Below are positions 1 through 7,968 of a stretch of 64,000 bases of DNA, piece by piece. Each line of letters opens with the position of its first letter. Position 1 is the first letter of the stretch. Below the pieces are notes generated by a model, which worked only from the letters and a program-made list of their open reading frames with translations, did no database searches and had not been told where the DNA came from. This DNA comes from Streptomyces fodineus (lineage in GTDB: Bacteria; Actinomycetota; Actinomycetes; Streptomycetales; Streptomycetaceae). A program made the translations under genes and the position numbers. Location: positions 7,688,001-7,752,000 of the forward strand of contig NZ_CP017248.1 of assembly GCF_001735805.1 (NCBI RefSeq), in the 5' to 3' direction.

Positions 1-76
1 CCGGAGTTCCTTCTTTCGGCCCAGTGGCCGGACACCCGCGTTGCGGTCACCCTCTGCGCGCATTTGACTCGGTCTT

Positions 77-113
77 TGCGGAAACCTGCGGAATTTCTGC
101 GGAAACCTGCGGA
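77..113. repeat. two direct repeats upstream of ferritin-like gene
   Basis: The 16-base unit TGCGGAAACCTGCGGA occurs at 77-92 and again at 98-113, offset by 21 bases, about two helical turns, so a regulator could bind both on one DNA face. The second copy runs into the ribosome binding site of the gene starting at 126. It may be an operator or chance duplication; no function is proven. Confidence 0.5.
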
Positions 114-125
114 GAGGTGGCGTCC

Positions 126-914
126 ATGCTGTCGGCCAGGAGTCTGTTCCAGGAGATCCTCGACAACGACGAGTCGTTCCGGCTCTTCTGCTCCATCGCC
201 GCCGGCGGAGAGTCCCAGGGCGGCTGGGAGAACGGACGGATCGCCGCGCTGGTACCGCCGGGCGAACGCGCACTGGCCCCGAAGATCGCCCGCCACGGCG
301 CCGACGAGGACAAGCACGCGCGCATCTTCAACGCCCTGCTGAAAAGGCGCGGCCTCACCCCCGTCGCCGTACCGCCCGAGACCGACTACACGATGCTCCT
401 GGAACGCAACGGCATCGGCCTCGCCCACGACAGGCTCGAGCGGGACGAGCCGCTCTGCGCGCGGGACGTCATCGTCTACCTCGCCCACAGCCGCGTCACC
501 GAACAGCGCGCCGCCGAGCAGATGGAGCGGCTCCTCAGGCACGTCGCCGGCCACCCCGAGGTCGGCAAGGCCGTGCGAGTGATCTCCCACGACGAGGACA
601 ACCACCTCGCCTACACCTACGAGGAACTGCTGCGGTTCGCCGCCGCCGGGCACGGCCGGCTGATCCAGCGCACCCTGCGCGCGTGCGCCCTCGCCGAGAT
701 CCGCGTCCACCGGGACGTCAGCCTCGCCGTGATGGCCCACATGGGCCGCATCCTCGGCTGGCCCAGGACCCGGTACGCACTGCTCGCGGCCGGCATCCAC
801 GCGGTGTACGCCTACGAACGCCTCGCCGGCTGGCGCCGCATGGTCACCCTCAGGATGCCCGAGCGCCGCGACCCCCTCGGCGGCCCCGCCACCCCCGCCC
901 ACGAGTTCGCCTGA
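126..914 (+). CDS. ferritin-like di-iron domain protein
   Basis: Predicted 262-residue soluble, all-helical protein. Two ExxH signatures (E61-D-K-H64 and E157-D-N-H160) about 96 residues apart, plus acidic residues around E126-E131, fit a ferritin-like four-helix bundle binding two metals; this family includes oxidases, rubrerythrin-like and storage proteins, and the substrate here is unknown. An in-frame start at 24 would add 34 residues encoded by the direct repeats, but GGAGAGGTGG lies just before the ATG at 126, so that start is preferred. It is followed by a convergent corA gene after 16 bases. I recognise the fold, not a named gene. Confidence 0.75.
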   Translation: MLSARSLFQEILDNDESFRLFCSIAAGGESQGGWENGRIAALVPPGERALAPKIARHGADEDKHARIFNALLKRRGLTPVAVPPETDYTMLLERNGIGLAHDRLERDEPLCARDVIVYLAHSRVTEQRAAEQMERLLRHVAGHPEVGKAVRVISHDEDNHLAYTYEELLRFAAAGHGRLIQRTLRACALAEIRVHRDVSLAVMAHMGRILGWPRTRYALLAAGIHAVYAYERLAGWRRMVTLRMPERRDPLGGPATPAHEFA

Positions 915-930
915 GCGGCACGAGAGACCC

Positions 931-1935
931 TCACAGCCAGTCGCGGTGCTTGAACATCCGGTACAGCAGCACCTCCAGCGCGGCCATCACCAGGACCACC
1001 GCCGGATACGACCACAGCCAGTGCAGCTCCGGCATGTGGTCGAAGTTCATGCCGTAGATCCCCGCGATCATCGTGGGCACCGCGGCCATCGCCGCCCACG
1101 CCGAGATCTTCCGCATGTCGTCGTTCTGGCGCACGCTCATCTGCGCCAGGTGCGCCGACAGAATGTCCGACACGAGCCGGTCCAGGCCCTCCACCGACTC
1201 GTTCACGCGCATCAGATGGTCGCCGACGTCCCGGAAGAACGGGCGCGCCTTGTCGTGCACGAAGGGCACCGAGGCGCCCAGCGGCCCGGTGCCGGCCAGC
1301 CGGGTCAGCGGCAGCGCCAGCGGGCCGGTGGCCCGGCGGAACTCCAGGATCTGCCGCTTGAAGCCGTAGATCCGGGACGCGGTGCCCCGCGAGCCGCCGC
1401 CCTCCGGCCGGAACACCTCCGCCTCCAGCTCCTCCAGATCGGTCCCCAGTTCCGTCGCCACCTCCAGATAGTGGTCGACGACGGCGTCGGAGATCGCGTA
1501 CAGCACGGCGGTCGGGCCCTTGTCGAGCATCTCCGGCTCCTCCTCCAGCCGGTGCCGTACGGCGGCCAGCGGGGAGATCTCGCCGTGGCGGACCGTGACG
1601 ACGAAACAGTCGCCGATGAAGACCATGATCTCGCCGGCCGAGACGGTGTCGCTCGCCGCGTCGTACACGACCGGCTTCAACACCATGAACAGCGAGTCTT
1701 CGTACACCTCCAGCTTGGGCCGCTGATGCGCGTTGAGCGCGTCCTCGACCGCCAGCGGATGCAGCGCGAACTCCCGCGTGACCAGGTCGAACTCCCGCTC
1801 GGACGGCTCGTACAGACCGATCCACACGAACCCGCCCTCGGCCCGCGCCTCGGCGAGCGCGTCGGACAGGTCCTCCGGACCCTCGGTGCGGTGCCCGTGC
1901 CGGTAAATGGCGCAGTCGACGATCACGGAGCGCAT
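931..1935 (-). CDS. corA: CorA family magnesium/divalent cation transporter
   Basis: 334-residue inner-membrane protein. The long N-terminal cytoplasmic domain is followed by two C-terminal membrane helices; the first ends in the diagnostic Y-G-M-N motif (YGMNFDHMPEL), which forms the pore entrance in CorA channels, and the protein ends in a short basic tail. Length and layout fit the actinobacterial CorA group, which transports Mg2+ and related ions as a pentamer. The ATG at 1935 has its purine-rich site (GAAGGGAG) very close; the GTG three codons in (1926) has better spacing and may be the true start. Convergent with the ferritin-like gene and divergent from the phosphatase gene. Confidence 0.9.
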   Translation of the reverse strand: MRSVIVDCAIYRHGHRTEGPEDLSDALAEARAEGGFVWIGLYEPSEREFDLVTREFALHPLAVEDALNAHQRPKLEVYEDSLFMVLKPVVYDAASDTVSAGEIMVFIGDCFVVTVRHGEISPLAAVRHRLEEEPEMLDKGPTAVLYAISDAVVDHYLEVATELGTDLEELEAEVFRPEGGGSRGTASRIYGFKRQILEFRRATGPLALPLTRLAGTGPLGASVPFVHDKARPFFRDVGDHLMRVNESVEGLDRLVSDILSAHLAQMSVRQNDDMRKISAWAAMAAVPTMIAGIYGMNFDHMPELHWLWSYPAVVLVMAALEVLLYRMFKHRDWL

Positions 1936-1988
1936 TCTCCCTTCATCCGGTCACCGGTGCATGTGCTGATACGCCTACCCTGGGCGGC

Positions 1989-2675
1989 ATGCCCACGCTG
2001 ATCCTCGTCAGGCACGGACGCTCCACCGCCAACACCTCCGGTGTGCTCGCCGGGTGGACGCCAGGCGTCACTCTCGACGAGCGCGGCGCCGCACAGGCCG
2101 CCGCGCTGCCCGCACGGCTCGCCGCACTGCCGATCTCCGAGGTCGTCACCAGCCCGCTGGAGCGCTGCCGGGAGACCGTGGGGCCGCTGCTGGAGGCACG
2201 CCCTGGCCTGCGCGCCCACACCGACGAACGGATCGGGGAGTGCCACTACGGCGACTGGTCCGGCCGCAAGCTCGCCGAGCTCAAGGACGAGCCGCTGATG
2301 GAGGTCGTCCAGGCCCATCCGTCGGCCGCCGCCTTCCCCGGCGGAGAGTCCATGCGCGCCATGCAGACCCGCGCCGCCGAGGCCGTACGCGAGTGGAACG
2401 CGCGCGTGGAGCGCGAGCACGGCGCCGACGCCGTCTACCTCATGTGCTCCCACGGTGACATCATCAAATCCCTGGTCGCCGACGCCCTCGGACTCCACCT
2501 CGACCTCTTCCAGCGGATCTCCGTGGAGCCGTGTTCCATCACCGCCATCCGTTACACCCGCCTTCGGCCGTTTCTCGTTCGTCTCGGCGACACCGGGGAT
2601 TTCGCTTCGCTCGCCCCGCGCGAGGAACCTGGTGAGGGCGACGCACCGGTCGGGGGTGGTGCGGGCGCACCGTGA
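1989..2675 (+). CDS. histidine phosphatase family protein (MSMEG_4193 type)
   Basis: 228-residue cytosolic protein of the phosphoglycerate mutase-like superfamily. It opens with LILVRHGRSTAN, holding the catalytic Arg-His-Gly, and the second catalytic histidine is in MCSHGDIIK around residue 155. It belongs to the MSMEG_4193-type actinobacterial family, substrate unknown. A -10-like TACCCT 8 bases before the ATG and no Shine-Dalgarno sequence suggest a nearly leaderless mRNA. It begins a conserved run with the DUF3090 gene, the SCO1664-type gene and mshC. In the mycothiol pathway the phosphatase acting after MshA has not been assigned to a gene, so this context is notable, but a role there is only inference. 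Confidence 0.88.
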   Translation: MPTLILVRHGRSTANTSGVLAGWTPGVTLDERGAAQAAALPARLAALPISEVVTSPLERCRETVGPLLEARPGLRAHTDERIGECHYGDWSGRKLAELKDEPLMEVVQAHPSAAAFPGGESMRAMQTRAAEAVREWNARVEREHGADAVYLMCSHGDIIKSLVADALGLHLDLFQRISVEPCSITAIRYTRLRPFLVRLGDTGDFASLAPREEPGEGDAPVGGGAGAP

Positions 2676-2787
2676 TCGTCGGCCGCAGTAGGGTGAAGCG
2701 GTCCACGCAGTCGCCTATCCGCGGGCGGCCCGCACCGCCGAAACCTCCGAACTCACTCTCCGCACTCACTCTCAATGGAGACAGGAC

Positions 2788-3378
2788 GTGTCCCGTCAGG
2801 TGTTCCTCTACGACCCGCCGGACCGCTTCGTGGCCGGCACGGTCGGACTGCCCGGACGCCGTACGTTCTTCCTCCAGGCCATCGCAGGCTCCCGGGTGAC
2901 CAGCGTGGCTCTGGAGAAGACCCAGGTGGCCGCGCTCGCCGAGCGCATGGACGAACTGCTCGACGAGGTCGTACGGCGTAGCGGCGGCAGCGCCGCCGTC
3001 CCCGCCATGGCGCCCTCCGAGGTCGCCGACACCGCCCCGCTCGAGACCCCCATCGAGGAGGAGTTCCGCGTCGGCACCATGGCCCTTGCCTGGGACGGCG
3101 AGGAGCAGCGCATGATCGTCGAGGCGCAGGCCCTGGTGGAGCTGGACGCCGACACCGAGGAGGACCTCGCCGAGGCCGAGGAGCGGCTGCTCCAGGACGA
3201 GGAGAACGGGCCCCCGATGCTGCGGGTCCGGCTGACCGGCGCGCAGGCACGGGCCTTCGCCAAGCGCGCCCTCGACGTCGTCAACGCCGGGCGGCCGCCG
3301 TGTCCGCTGTGCAGCCTCCCGCTCGACCCGGAAGGACACGTATGTCCGCGCCAGAACGGATACCGCCGCGGAGCGTGA
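2788..3378 (+). CDS. DUF3090 family protein
   Basis: 196-residue actinobacterial protein of unknown function. It begins SRQVFLYDPPDRFVAGTVG, carries an acidic central stretch (about residues 125-145) and ends in a zinc-ribbon-like CPLCSLPLDPEGHVCP (CxxC about residue 172, then HxC about 185), suggesting a structural metal. The GTG start at 2788 follows ATGGAGACAGG. The stop lies 37 bases inside the next gene, so the two are probably translationally coupled. It is consistently found with the histidine phosphatase and SCO1664-type genes in actinobacteria, implying a shared task. Confidence 0.85.
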   Translation: MSRQVFLYDPPDRFVAGTVGLPGRRTFFLQAIAGSRVTSVALEKTQVAALAERMDELLDEVVRRSGGSAAVPAMAPSEVADTAPLETPIEEEFRVGTMALAWDGEEQRMIVEAQALVELDADTEEDLAEAEERLLQDEENGPPMLRVRLTGAQARAFAKRALDVVNAGRPPCPLCSLPLDPEGHVCPRQNGYRRGA

Positions 3379-4181
3379 CGCCCACCGAGACCGGAGCCGG
3401 CTCGGCCACCGCCGAGCTGCTCGCGCGGGGTGAGCTGACCGTGCGCGGCCGGATCCGCGAGGCGTCCAACGCCGCGCTGTTCTGCACCCTCGCCCTCGAC
3501 GGCCGGGAAGCCTCCTGCATCTACAAGCCGGTGGCCGGGGAGCGCCCGCTGTGGGACTTCCCCGACGGCACCCTGGCCGGCCGCGAGGTGGCCGCCTACG
3601 AGGTCTCCGAGGCCACCGGCTGGGGACTCGTCCCGCCGACGGTGCTGCGCGACGGGCCCTACGGCGAGGGTATGTGCCAGCTGTGGATCGACGTCCAGGC
3701 CGAGACGGAGCTGCTCGCCCTGGTCGAGGGCGAGGAACCGGAGCCGGGCTGGAAGGCGATCGGCCTGGCCGAGGTCGGTGAGGGCCGCACCGCGCTCCTC
3801 GTGCACGCCGACGACGAGCGGCTGCGCCGGCTCGCCGTCCTCGACGCGGTGATCAACAACGCCGACCGCAAGGGCGGCCATCTGCTGCCCACCCCCGACG
3901 GCCGGCTCTACGGCATCGACCACGGCGTCACCTTCAACACCGAGAACAAGCTGCGCACCCTGCTGTGGGGCTGGGCCGGCGAGCCGCTGACCACCGAGGC
4001 CGTCGACGTCCTCGAGGGGCTGCGGGGAGCCCTCGCCGGGCCGCTGGGCGAGCGGCTGACCGGACTGATCACCCCGGCCGAGATCGACGCCACACACGCG
4101 CGTGTCGACGGATTGCTCACCGCGGGGGTGCATCCCGAGCCGAACGGGGAGTGGCCGGCCATCCCGTGGCCACCCGTGTGA
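3342..4181 (+). CDS. SCO1664 family protein, PI3/PI4-kinase-like fold
   Basis: 279-residue soluble protein. Kinase-like landmarks are visible: a glycine-free N-lobe with IYKPVAGERPLWDFP (candidate ATP-binding lysine about residue 55), a catalytic-loop-like DAVINNADRKGGHLL (about residues 168-182) and a metal-binding-loop-like LYGIDHGVTF (about 188-197). These match the PI3/PI4-kinase or HipA type of fold rather than ordinary protein kinases. GAAGGA precedes the ATG at 3342; an upstream GTG at 3300 lacks a site. The gene overlaps the DUF3090 gene and precedes mshC. Substrate unknown; kinase activity is inferred from motifs only. Confidence 0.82.
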   Translation: MSAPERIPPRSVTPTETGAGSATAELLARGELTVRGRIREASNAALFCTLALDGREASCIYKPVAGERPLWDFPDGTLAGREVAAYEVSEATGWGLVPPTVLRDGPYGEGMCQLWIDVQAETELLALVEGEEPEPGWKAIGLAEVGEGRTALLVHADDERLRRLAVLDAVINNADRKGGHLLPTPDGRLYGIDHGVTFNTENKLRTLLWGWAGEPLTTEAVDVLEGLRGALAGPLGERLTGLITPAEIDATHARVDGLLTAGVHPEPNGEWPAIPWPPV

Positions 4182-4261
4182 GCACACCGGCCGTGAATGT
4201 ACAAGACCGCCTAATCGGCCCTCGGTCCTGATCCCGTTCGTATACGCGGCTCTTGGCCGGT

Positions 4262-4267
4262 TAGGCT
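4262..4267 (+). promoter_or_regulatory. -10 element of a probable leaderless mshC promoter
   Basis: TAGGCT fits the TANNNT -10 consensus and ends 7 bases before the ATG at 4275, so transcription would start at or next to that codon. No convincing -35 element is seen. This favours 4275 over the in-frame ATG at 4269. Confidence 0.4.
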
Positions 4268-4274
4268 CATGTAC

Positions 4275-5504
4275 ATGCATGCCTGGCCCGCTTCCGAGGT
4301 CCCCGCCCTGCCTGGTCAGGGCCGCGACCTGAGGATCCACGACACCGCGACCGGCGGCCTCGTCACCCTCGACCCCGGTCCCGTCGCCCGTATCTACGTC
4401 TGCGGCATCACGCCGTACGACGCGACCCACCTGGGTCACGCGGCGACCTACAACGCGTTCGACCTCGTGCAGCGCGTGTGGCTCGACACCAAGCGGCAGG
4501 TCCAGTACGTCCAGAACGTCACCGATGTCGACGATCCGCTGCTGGCGCGTGCGGAACGGGACGGCGTCGACTGGGTCGCCCTCGCCGAGAAGGAGACGGC
4601 CCTCTTCCGCGAGGACATGACCGCCCTCAGGATGCTCCCGCCGCAGCACTACATAGGCGCCGTCGAGGCGATACCCGGCATCGTCCCGCTCGTGGAGCGG
4701 CTGCGGGAACTCGGCGCGGCCTACGAGCTGGAGGGCGACATCTACTTCTCCGTCGAGTCCGACCCGAACTTCGGCAAGGTCTCGAACCTCGACGCGGCCG
4801 CCATGCGGCTGCTGTCCGCCGAGCGCGGCGGCGACCCGGACCGCCCGGGCAAGAAGAACCCGCTCGACCCGATGCTGTGGATGGCCGCCCGCGAGGGCGA
4901 GCCCAGCTGGGACGGCGGCTCCCTCGGCCGGGGCCGGCCCGGCTGGCACATCGAGTGCGTGGCCATCGCCCTCGACCACTTCGGCATGGGCTTCGACGTC
5001 CAGGGCGGCGGCTCCGACCTCGCCTTCCCGCACCACGAGATGGGCGCCTCGCACGCCCAGGTGCTCACCGGCGAGTTCCCCATGGCCAAGGCGTACGTCC
5101 ACGCCGGCATGGTCGCCCTGCACGGCGAGAAGATGTCCAAGTCCAAGGGCAACCTCGTCTTCGTCTCCAGGCTCCGCCGCGACGGCGTCGACCCCGCCGC
5201 CATCCGCCTGGCCCTCCTCTCCCACCACTACCGCGCCGACTGGGAGTGGACCGACCAGGTCCTCCAGGACGCCGTGGCCCGCCTCGCCCACTGGCGCTCG
5301 GCCGTCTCCCGCCCCGACGGCCCGTCCGCCGACGTACTGGTGGAGGAGATCCGCGAGGCGTTGGCGAACGACCTGGACGCCCCCGCCGCCCTCGCCGCGG
5401 TGGACCGCTGGGCGGCCAGGCAGGAGCAGGAGGGCGGTACCGACACGGGCGCGCCGGGCGTCGTCACACGTGCCGTGGACGCGCTGCTGGGCGTGGCCCT
5501 GTAG
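4275..5504 (+). CDS. mshC: cysteine:GlcN-Ins ligase, mycothiol biosynthesis
   Basis: 409 residues, the usual MshC length. The enzyme joins cysteine to glucosaminyl-inositol using ATP (via cysteinyl-AMP) in mycothiol synthesis, the actinobacterial replacement for glutathione. It is a cysteinyl-tRNA-synthetase paralogue: the zinc ligand C43 is in YVCGITPYD, the HIGH-type motif is HLGH (52-55), a conserved Trp-His-Ile-Glu-Cys follows near residue 226, and KMSKS lies at 286-290. It lacks the C-terminal tRNA-binding domain of CysRS. The start is chosen from the leaderless promoter geometry and the known N-terminus MHAWP. It is the last gene of the phosphatase/DUF3090/SCO1664-type run and ends at a strong bidirectional terminator. 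Confidence 0.96.
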   Translation: MHAWPASEVPALPGQGRDLRIHDTATGGLVTLDPGPVARIYVCGITPYDATHLGHAATYNAFDLVQRVWLDTKRQVQYVQNVTDVDDPLLARAERDGVDWVALAEKETALFREDMTALRMLPPQHYIGAVEAIPGIVPLVERLRELGAAYELEGDIYFSVESDPNFGKVSNLDAAAMRLLSAERGGDPDRPGKKNPLDPMLWMAAREGEPSWDGGSLGRGRPGWHIECVAIALDHFGMGFDVQGGGSDLAFPHHEMGASHAQVLTGEFPMAKAYVHAGMVALHGEKMSKSKGNLVFVSRLRRDGVDPAAIRLALLSHHYRADWEWTDQVLQDAVARLAHWRSAVSRPDGPSADVLVEEIREALANDLDAPAALAAVDRWAARQEQEGGTDTGAPGVVTRAVDALLGVAL

Positions 5505-5537
5505 CGCATCGCATCGGCGATGAAAAGCGACAAAAAG

Positions 5538-5570
5538 AAGGGGCGGTTCCCGGCACGGGAACCGCCCCTT
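5538..5570. terminator. bidirectional terminator between mshC and parJ
   Basis: A perfect 14-base-pair stem (5538-5551 with 5557-5570) encloses a 5-base loop. It lies between convergent genes and can serve both. Confidence 0.9.
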
Positions 5571-5579
5571 CGTCGACCC

Positions 5580-6491
5580 TCACTCCTCCGAGCCGTCCTC
5601 GTCCTCCTTGGCACCGCCGGAGGAAGGACGCGGCTTGCCCCCCGGAGGGCCCACGTCACGGCGCCGCAGATACCGCTCGAACTCGCGGGCGATCGCCTCG
5701 CCCGACGCCTCCGGCAGCTCCGCGGTGTCCCGGGCCTCCTCCAGCGTCTGGACGTACTCGGCGACCTCGCTGTCCTCCGCGGCCAGCTGGTCCACGCCCA
5801 CCTGCCAGGCACGCGCGTCCTCGGGCAGCTCGCCCTGCGGGATGCGCACGTCCAGCAGGTCCTCGAGGCGGTTGAGCAGCGCCAGCGTGGCCTTGGGGTT
5901 GGGCGGCTGGGAGACGTAGTGCGGTACGGCCGCCCACAGCGACACCGCCGGGACGCCCGCGTGCGTGCAGGCCTCCTGCAGGACGCCGACGATGCCCGTC
6001 GGGCCCTCGTACTTGGTCTCCTCCAGATCCATCCGCTGGGCCAGGTCCGGGTCCGAGGTGACCCCGCTGACCGGCACCGGCCGCGTGTGCGGGGTGTCAC
6101 CGAGCAGGGCGCCCAGGATGACCACCAGCTCCACGCCCAGTTCGTGCGCGAAGCCGAGCAGCTCGTTGCAGAACGAGCGCCAGCGCATGGACGGTTCGAT
6201 GCCGCGGACCAGGACCAGGTCGCGCGGCTTCTCGCCGCCGACCCGCACCACCGACAACCTCGTCGTCGGCCAGGTGATCTTGCGCACTCCGCCGTCCATG
6301 AACACCGTGGGGCGGTTCACCTGGAAGTCGTAGTAGTCCTCGGCGTCCAGCGCCGCGAACACCTCGCCCTTCCACTCGCGTTCCAGATGCGCGACCGCCG
6401 TGGAGGCGGCGTCGCCGGCATCGTTCCAGCCCTCGAACGCGGCCACCATGACTGGGTCGATCAGCTCGGGAACTCCCTCCAGCTCGATCAC
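5580..6491 (-). CDS. parJ: PAC2 family protein ParJ, ParA-interacting
   Basis: 303-residue cytosolic protein of the PAC2 family, whose eukaryotic members are proteasome assembly chaperones. The PAC2 fold covers about residues 10-220 (VMVAAFEGWNDAGDAAS at the start); the C-terminus is charged and disordered (GPPGGKPRPSSGG). By position beside mshC it matches SCO1662, described as ParJ, which regulates ParA polymerisation and chromosome segregation in sporulating hyphae. GGAAGGAGGC six bases before the GTG at 6491 sets the start. It converges on mshC. Proteasome genes lie 26 kb away; a link to proteasome assembly is not shown. Confidence 0.88.
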   Translation of the reverse strand: MIELEGVPELIDPVMVAAFEGWNDAGDAASTAVAHLEREWKGEVFAALDAEDYYDFQVNRPTVFMDGGVRKITWPTTRLSVVRVGGEKPRDLVLVRGIEPSMRWRSFCNELLGFAHELGVELVVILGALLGDTPHTRPVPVSGVTSDPDLAQRMDLEETKYEGPTGIVGVLQEACTHAGVPAVSLWAAVPHYVSQPPNPKATLALLNRLEDLLDVRIPQGELPEDARAWQVGVDQLAAEDSEVAEYVQTLEEARDTAELPEASGEAIAREFERYLRRRDVGPPGGKPRPSSGGAKEDEDGSEE

Positions 6492-6657
6492 CCAGTGCCT
6501 CCTTCCGACGTGCCCTCGCTTGACTCACCAACCTTACGGCGTCCGGCGGGGGCGCCCGCAGCCCCCTTGCGTGGGGGAGTGACCGGATCACTGCCCCGTT
6601 CACCACCGTGGAACACCCCGCGTCAACCCGGAGTCCGGACTGTTGTGTACGGGCGTT

Positions 6658-7329
6658 TCACAGGGTGCTGCGCAGCCACTGCTCCACGCTCGCGATGTGC
6701 ACGGTCGCCCAGGAGCGGGCTGCCTCCGCGTCCCGGTCGCGCAGTGCGGCCAGGATCGCCCGGTGCTCGCGCAGGGTGCGGCCGACGGCGTCCTCCTGGG
6801 TGAGACCCCGCCAGATCCGGGCCCGCGTGGTCGGCCCCGACAGGCCGTCCAGCAGCGAGCACAGCACCGAGTTGCCGGCGCCGCGCACGATGCCGCGATG
6901 GAACTCCAGGTCGGCGGCGACCAGCTCCTCCACCGAGGGGTCCTCGCCGAGGGCGTCCAACTGGGCGGACAGCACGTCCAGTTGCTGTTCACCGATCGTG
7001 AACGCCGCCATCGCCGTCGCGGCCGGTTCCAGGATCCGGCGCACCGCCAGGAACTCCAGCACGGTGTCGTCGCGGTGGAAGTCCACGACGAAGCTCAGCG
7101 CCTCCAGCAGCAGCTGCGGATCGAGGCTGGTGACGTACGTGCCGTCGCCCTGCCGCACGTCCAGGATCCGGATCAGCGACAGCGCCCGTACGGCCTCGCG
7201 CAGCGAGTTCCGCGACAGCCCCAGTTCGGCGGCCAGCTCGCTCTCCTTGGGCAGCCGGTCCCCGGGCCGCAGCGCACCCGAGACGATCATCCCCTTGATC
7301 TTCTCGATCGCCTCATCGGTGACTGCCAT
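6658..7329 (-). CDS. FadR-type GntR family transcriptional regulator
   Basis: 223 residues. An N-terminal winged helix-turn-helix (EIAELGLSRNSLREAVRALS-like region, about residues 30-60, with the GntR arginine in SLREAVR) is followed by an all-helical FCD ligand domain from about residue 80, with metal-binding-type residues D-x-x-x-H in ADLEFHRGIV. Members bind small carboxylic acids or sugar acids. GGGAGG six bases before the ATG at 7329 sets the start; an upstream in-frame start at 7356 lies inside the putative operator. It sits directly downstream of the SMI1 gene, with a perfect palindrome in the 45-base gap, so autoregulation is likely. The target pathway cannot be told from context. Confidence 0.9.
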   Translation of the reverse strand: MAVTDEAIEKIKGMIVSGALRPGDRLPKESELAAELGLSRNSLREAVRALSLIRILDVRQGDGTYVTSLDPQLLLEALSFVVDFHRDDTVLEFLAVRRILEPAATAMAAFTIGEQQLDVLSAQLDALGEDPSVEELVAADLEFHRGIVRGAGNSVLCSLLDGLSGPTTRARIWRGLTQEDAVGRTLREHRAILAALRDRDAEAARSWATVHIASVEQWLRSTL

Positions 7330-7350
7330 GACCGGCCTCCCTGGTCGCCC

Positions 7351-7365
7351 AGACATCGGATGTCT
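7351..7365. promoter_or_regulatory. candidate operator of the GntR regulator
   Basis: Perfect palindrome AGACATC-G-GATGTCT, 21 bases upstream of the regulator's start codon. On the regulator's strand a -10-like CATAAT lies just upstream (7374-7379), so binding here would block its own transcription. Family members bind such 7-1-7 palindromes. Confidence 0.6.
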
Positions 7366-7374
7366 CAGCGGCCA

Positions 7375-7920
7375 TTATGCGGGCGGGGCGTCGAACCACT
7401 CCCTGCCGTCCGCCCAGTGCCGCACCCAGCCGGCGAAGCCGGACCCGGCCGTGGTGCACCCGAACTCCGCCCCGAAGGGATACGCGCCCTCACCCGTGAT
7501 CTGCCATATGTGACCCCGGTGAGGACCGGTGACGATCAGATGCCAGTCCATGCCGCAGCCGTCCGTGCCGAGCAGCAGCGAGCCGTCGCGGCCGACCTGT
7601 TCGATGACGGCGTCCGGATCCGCGTAGCGCCCCTCGTCCTCCTCCCACAGCCATGCCTCGGAGAGCGGGAACGGCTTGGCCGGGTCCTGCTTCGCGCCGC
7701 CCTCGGCCAGCCCCACCAGACCGTACTCCGGCGGCCCCTGGCAGGATCCGTCGGTCACCTCCGCCACGAACGTCCGGTACGGCTCGGGCAGCACCACGTG
7801 GTGCTCCGCCTCGAAGGCGTGCACGGCCGCCCAGCCGAGCGCGGACTCGCCGCCGTCGTCCACCGCGAAGGCCTCCCGCAGGGCCGCGAGTTCGGTGGGA
7901 TCCGCCTGATCGCTGTTCAT
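7375..7920 (-). CDS. SMI1/KNR4 (SUKH) family protein
   Basis: 181 residues. The central VLPEPYRTFVAEVTDGS (about 43-60) and following glycine-rich strands are typical of SMI1/KNR4 proteins, a fold used in immunity to polymorphic toxins and in scaffold roles. No toxin gene is beside it, so an immunity role is not supported. The ATG at 7920 has no Shine-Dalgarno sequence; instead a promoter-like TTGTCAGTG-N8-TTCCAT ends 7 bases before it, giving a leaderless transcript. The FadR-type regulator follows after 45 bases and could be read from the same promoter. Confidence 0.8.
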   Translation of the reverse strand: MNSDQADPTELAALREAFAVDDGGESALGWAAVHAFEAEHHVVLPEPYRTFVAEVTDGSCQGPPEYGLVGLAEGGAKQDPAKPFPLSEAWLWEEDEGRYADPDAVIEQVGRDGSLLLGTDGCGMDWHLIVTGPHRGHIWQITGEGAYPFGAEFGCTTAGSGFAGWVRHWADGREWFDAPPA

Positions 7921-7927
7921 GCCCCCA

Positions 7928-7950
7928 TGGAAGCACCCGGCACTGACAAT
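7928..7950 (-). promoter_or_regulatory. PafBC-like promoter candidate of the SMI1 gene
   Basis: On the minus strand TTGTCAGTG (7950-7942) matches the mycobacterial PafBC element in all nine positions; after exactly eight bases follows TTCCAT (7933-7928), which misses the expected A of TANNNT. The start codon is 7 bases further. The -10 mismatch makes this the weakest of the four sites on that side. Confidence 0.35.
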
Positions 7951-7968
7951 GCTCCCCGGGCAGGCGAA

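Noticed and set aside
2808..5291. 827-codon open frame on the minus strand
   Set aside because: It is antisense to the DUF3090, SCO1664-type and mshC genes and is open only because of high GC third positions; its protein is His/Gly/Asp-rich and unlike any family.
7375..7920. SMI1/KNR4 gene as immunity protein of a toxin system
   Set aside because: No polymorphic toxin or secretion gene is adjacent.
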